This document shows, piece after piece, positions 33,903 to 35,509 of a stretch of DNA of 35,509 bases. Position 1 is the first letter of the stretch. Each line of letters begins with the position of its first letter. The DNA is from Cohaesibacter haloalkalitolerans (lineage in GTDB: Bacteria; Pseudomonadota; Alphaproteobacteria; Rhizobiales; Cohaesibacteraceae): NCBI RefSeq assembly GCF_003574655.1, contig NZ_QNUM01000016.1:1-35509 (forward strand), in the 5' to 3' direction. The translations under genes and the position numbers were made by a program. The notes beneath the pieces were generated by a model that was not told where the DNA came from, searched no databases, and was given only the letters and a program-made list of their open reading frames with translations.

Positions 33903-33926
33903 AGCATTGTCATAAGAACAATCGTC

Positions 33927-35012
33927 CTATTCGAACTGGGACGCAGAGTAGTATCCGCTATCAACCAGAATTTGTTTCCAGTTATCCTTGGTCACGGCAA
34001 CTGGCTTCAACAGATAGGACGGGACGATCTTGTTGCCGTTGTCATAGGTCTTGGTGTCGTTGATTTCTGGTTCGCCGCCATTGATGATGGCGTCTACCAT
34101 GCCAACGGTCACCCCAGCCAGAGCGCGGGTGTCCTTGAAGACGGTTGAATACTGCTCACCCTTGATCATGGCCTTGATGTTGGCCACTTCGGCGTCCTGA
34201 CCAGTGATGATCGGCATCGGCATGTCCTTGGTGCCGTAACCAACGCCCTTCAGGGAAGAAATGACGCCAATTGCCAGGCTGTCATTGGGAGACAGAACGC
34301 CATCGATCTTCTTGTCGGTATAGAAAGCGGAGAGAAGGTTGTCCATGCGAGCCTGAGCCGTTGCGCCATCCCAGAACAGGGTGCCGACCTTGTCCATACC
34401 CATCTGACCAGAGACGATCACCAACTTGCCACTATCAAGATATGGCTGCAGAACAGACATGGCGCCATTGTAGAAGAAATAGGCGTTGTTGTCGTCTGGA
34501 GACCCGCCGAAGACTTCAATGTTCAGCGGACGATTGGCGTTTTCAACGTCGAGGCCTTTCAGCAGCGATTCCGCCTGAATGACACCAACCTGATAGTTAT
34601 CGAAGGTGGCGTAATAGTCTACATTCGGAGACTCACGGATCAAGCGGTCATAGGAGATGACCTTGATGTCCGAATCTGCAGCCAACTGCAAGGCGCCGGA
34701 CAGTGCTGTACCGTCAATCGAAGCGATCACAAGCACATTGACCCCCTTGAGGATCATCGTTTCGATCTGACGCAGCTGTGTGGCCACATCATCGCTTGCA
34801 TATTGCAGTTCAGCTTCATATCCCGCAGCCTTAAACTGCTTGACCATGTTATCGCCATCATCGACCCACCGCGCCAAAGACTTGGTCGGCATGGCGATGC
34901 CAACCGACCCCTTGCTCGCAGCTTGTGTCAAAGATGAAGAGAAAGACAGCCCCAATGCCAGTGCCATTGCCCCGACAGTCACTGATTTAATCAGCTTACC
35001 AAATCCCAGCAT
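33927..35012 (-). CDS. chvE: ChvE-type multiple-sugar-binding periplasmic protein
   Basis: A 361-residue periplasmic binding protein of the ABC sugar-uptake class. After a signal peptide ([20 protein letters not shown], cleavage near TQAA), the mature sequence [54 protein letters not shown] and [18 protein letters not shown] follows Agrobacterium ChvE closely. In Agrobacterium ChvE binds several monosaccharides and signals to VirA. The start at 35012 is fixed by GGGAGGT upstream; a frame extension to 35051 is leader. Unusually, gguA/gguB-type ATPase and permease genes do not follow: a strong terminator and then an unrelated exporter gene do. Transport partners must be encoded elsewhere. Confidence 0.93.
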   Translation of the reverse strand: MLGFGKLIKSVTVGAMALALGLSFSSSLTQAASKGSVGIAMPTKSLARWVDDGDNMVKQFKAAGYEAELQYASDDVATQLRQIETMILKGVNVLVIASIDGTALSGALQLAADSDIKVISYDRLIRESPNVDYYATFDNYQVGVIQAESLLKGLDVENANRPLNIEVFGGSPDDNNAYFFYNGAMSVLQPYLDSGKLVIVSGQMGMDKVGTLFWDGATAQARMDNLLSAFYTDKKIDGVLSPNDSLAIGVISSLKGVGYGTKDMPMPIITGQDAEVANIKAMIKGEQYSTVFKDTRALAGVTVGMVDAIINGGEPEINDTKTYDNGNKIVPSYLLKPVAVTKDNWKQILVDSGYYSASQFE

Positions 35013-35142
35013 AGATACCTCCCTAGCCAGCAAAATATGATTTGCATCCATAAACGGATCCCAGCTTGGCGCTCCTCAAATGCCGAACTGAAATTCGATT
35101 GTGGCAGACCACTCCATTCCTCCTTCGAGTGGATCCTACGTT

Positions 35143-35172
35143 ATATTATTTTTATCTCGTAAATTAATTCAA
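35143..35172 (-). promoter_or_regulatory. Candidate sigma-70 promoter of chvE
   Basis: On the minus strand TTGAAT and TAATAT are separated by 18 bp in an AT-rich stretch, about 130 bp upstream of the chvE start. It is a partial consensus match only. Confidence 0.3.
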
Positions 35173-35390
35173 GAAAAATAAGACGGTATCCACCGGGAAT
35201 GGCGGGGCATCATATACATTCTGTAATTTTATTGCTTAATATCGGTCATTTTTAACAGTCACTTCAATTTCTTGGTCTTTTAATTTTTACAAACAAAACA
35301 AATCTGTTTTTCATAACATTGTGGTTTTTGTATTACAGACTTTTCTGGAGGTCTAGGTCTGTTGATGATTTGGCTTTTCTTTAGAACGCC

Positions 35391-35427
35391 AAACCCCCCG
35401 TCAGTACGCGACTGAGCGGGGGGTTTT
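35391..35427 (-). terminator. Terminator of the rRNA operon
   Basis: A long stem pairs CCCCCCG with CGGGGGG and, after a one-base bulge, TCAGT with ACTGA around an ACGCG loop; A and T flanks extend it (AAA/TTT). It lies about 19 bases beyond the 3' end of the 5S rRNA and has a T run in both directions, so it may also stop transcripts from the other side. Confidence 0.88.
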
Positions 35428-35445
35428 AGGCATTGTTTGTTATTA

Positions 35446-35509
35446 GCAGGCCCGGCAGCGACCTACTCTCCCACGTCTTGAGACGGAGTACCATTGGCGC
35501 AGAGGATAT
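35446..35509 (-). rRNA. rrf: 5S ribosomal RNA, 3' part (continues outside the window)
   Basis: The minus strand reads GCGCCAATGGTACTCCGTCT and then GTGGGAGAGTAGGTCGCTGC before ending GCCGGGCCTGC. This is the conserved 3' half of bacterial 5S rRNA, with the domain beginning GCGCC-ATGGTA and the GGGAGAGTAGGTC loop. The 3' end is placed at about 35446. The rest of the rRNA operon should lie beyond the right edge. Confidence 0.92.

Larger units (their letters stand above)
35013..35445. other. AT-rich intergenic region between chvE and the rRNA operon
   Basis: Holds the chvE leader, a promoter candidate at 35143-35172, a 6-bp inverted repeat CCACTC/GAGTGG (35109-35132), an AT-rich stretch from about 35140 to 35340, and the rRNA terminator at 35391-35427. 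No gene is seen. Confidence 0.6.

Overview
The window looks like the chromosome of an alphaproteobacterium of the Hyphomicrobiales (Rhizobiales) type. The strongest evidence is the ordered block pckA / chvI-chvG-hprK-EIIA(Man)-HPr (5601-12561), a hallmark of that order. A ChvE-type sugar-binding protein, a DUF930 protein and a DUF2336 protein agree with it. Coding GC is moderate to high. A marine or host-associated genus such as Cohaesibacter would fit the RTX/VCBS protein and the betaine transporter, but genus is an inference I cannot test here.

Left arm (1-5252): the 3' end of a large secreted VCBS/cadherin-like/RTX protein, a DUF2336 protein, a short type I methionine aminopeptidase, and a convergent GNAT acetyltransferase. 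Clear intrinsic terminators follow the first two genes.

Central metabolic-regulatory block (5515-12561): pckA (gluconeogenesis) runs leftward from an 878-bp gene-free gap. The ChvI/ChvG two-component system, HPr kinase, an EIIA of the mannose family and HPr run rightward. No sugar permease or Enzyme I is present, so this is the regulatory, non-transporting PTS that in Hyphomicrobiales is tied to ChvG/ChvI and carbon status.

Transport and accessory block (12562-23964): a three-gene betaine-type ABC importer (binding protein, permease, ATPase) behind a 670-bp, partly very AT-rich leader; a secreted choice-of-anchor I beta-propeller protein; a class II glutamine amidotransferase; a small secreted DUF930 protein; a GH4 enzyme with the CHEV motif of alpha-galacturonidases; a DMT-family permease; and a low-GC gene for an HNH-like zinc protein behind a GNAT gene that is translationally coupled to polA.

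Right arm (23964-35509): DNA polymerase I, a membrane acyltransferase, a class A penicillin-binding protein with a long Gly-rich cytoplasmic tail, a YgjP-type metallopeptidase, an MsbA-like ABC exporter, and a chvE gene closed by its own terminator with no sugar permease beside it. The right edge is the 3' end of a 5S rRNA on the minus strand with a strong terminator, so an rRNA operon continues outside the window.

Most of the window is well-conserved chromosomal content. I found no CRISPR array, prophage, insertion sequence or recognisable new multi-gene system. The items most worth a second look are the CHEV-type GH4 enzyme, the low-GC HNH-like gene, the two-hairpin pckA leader with a 15-bp duplication at its stop codon, the structured betaine-operon leader, and the orphan chvE.
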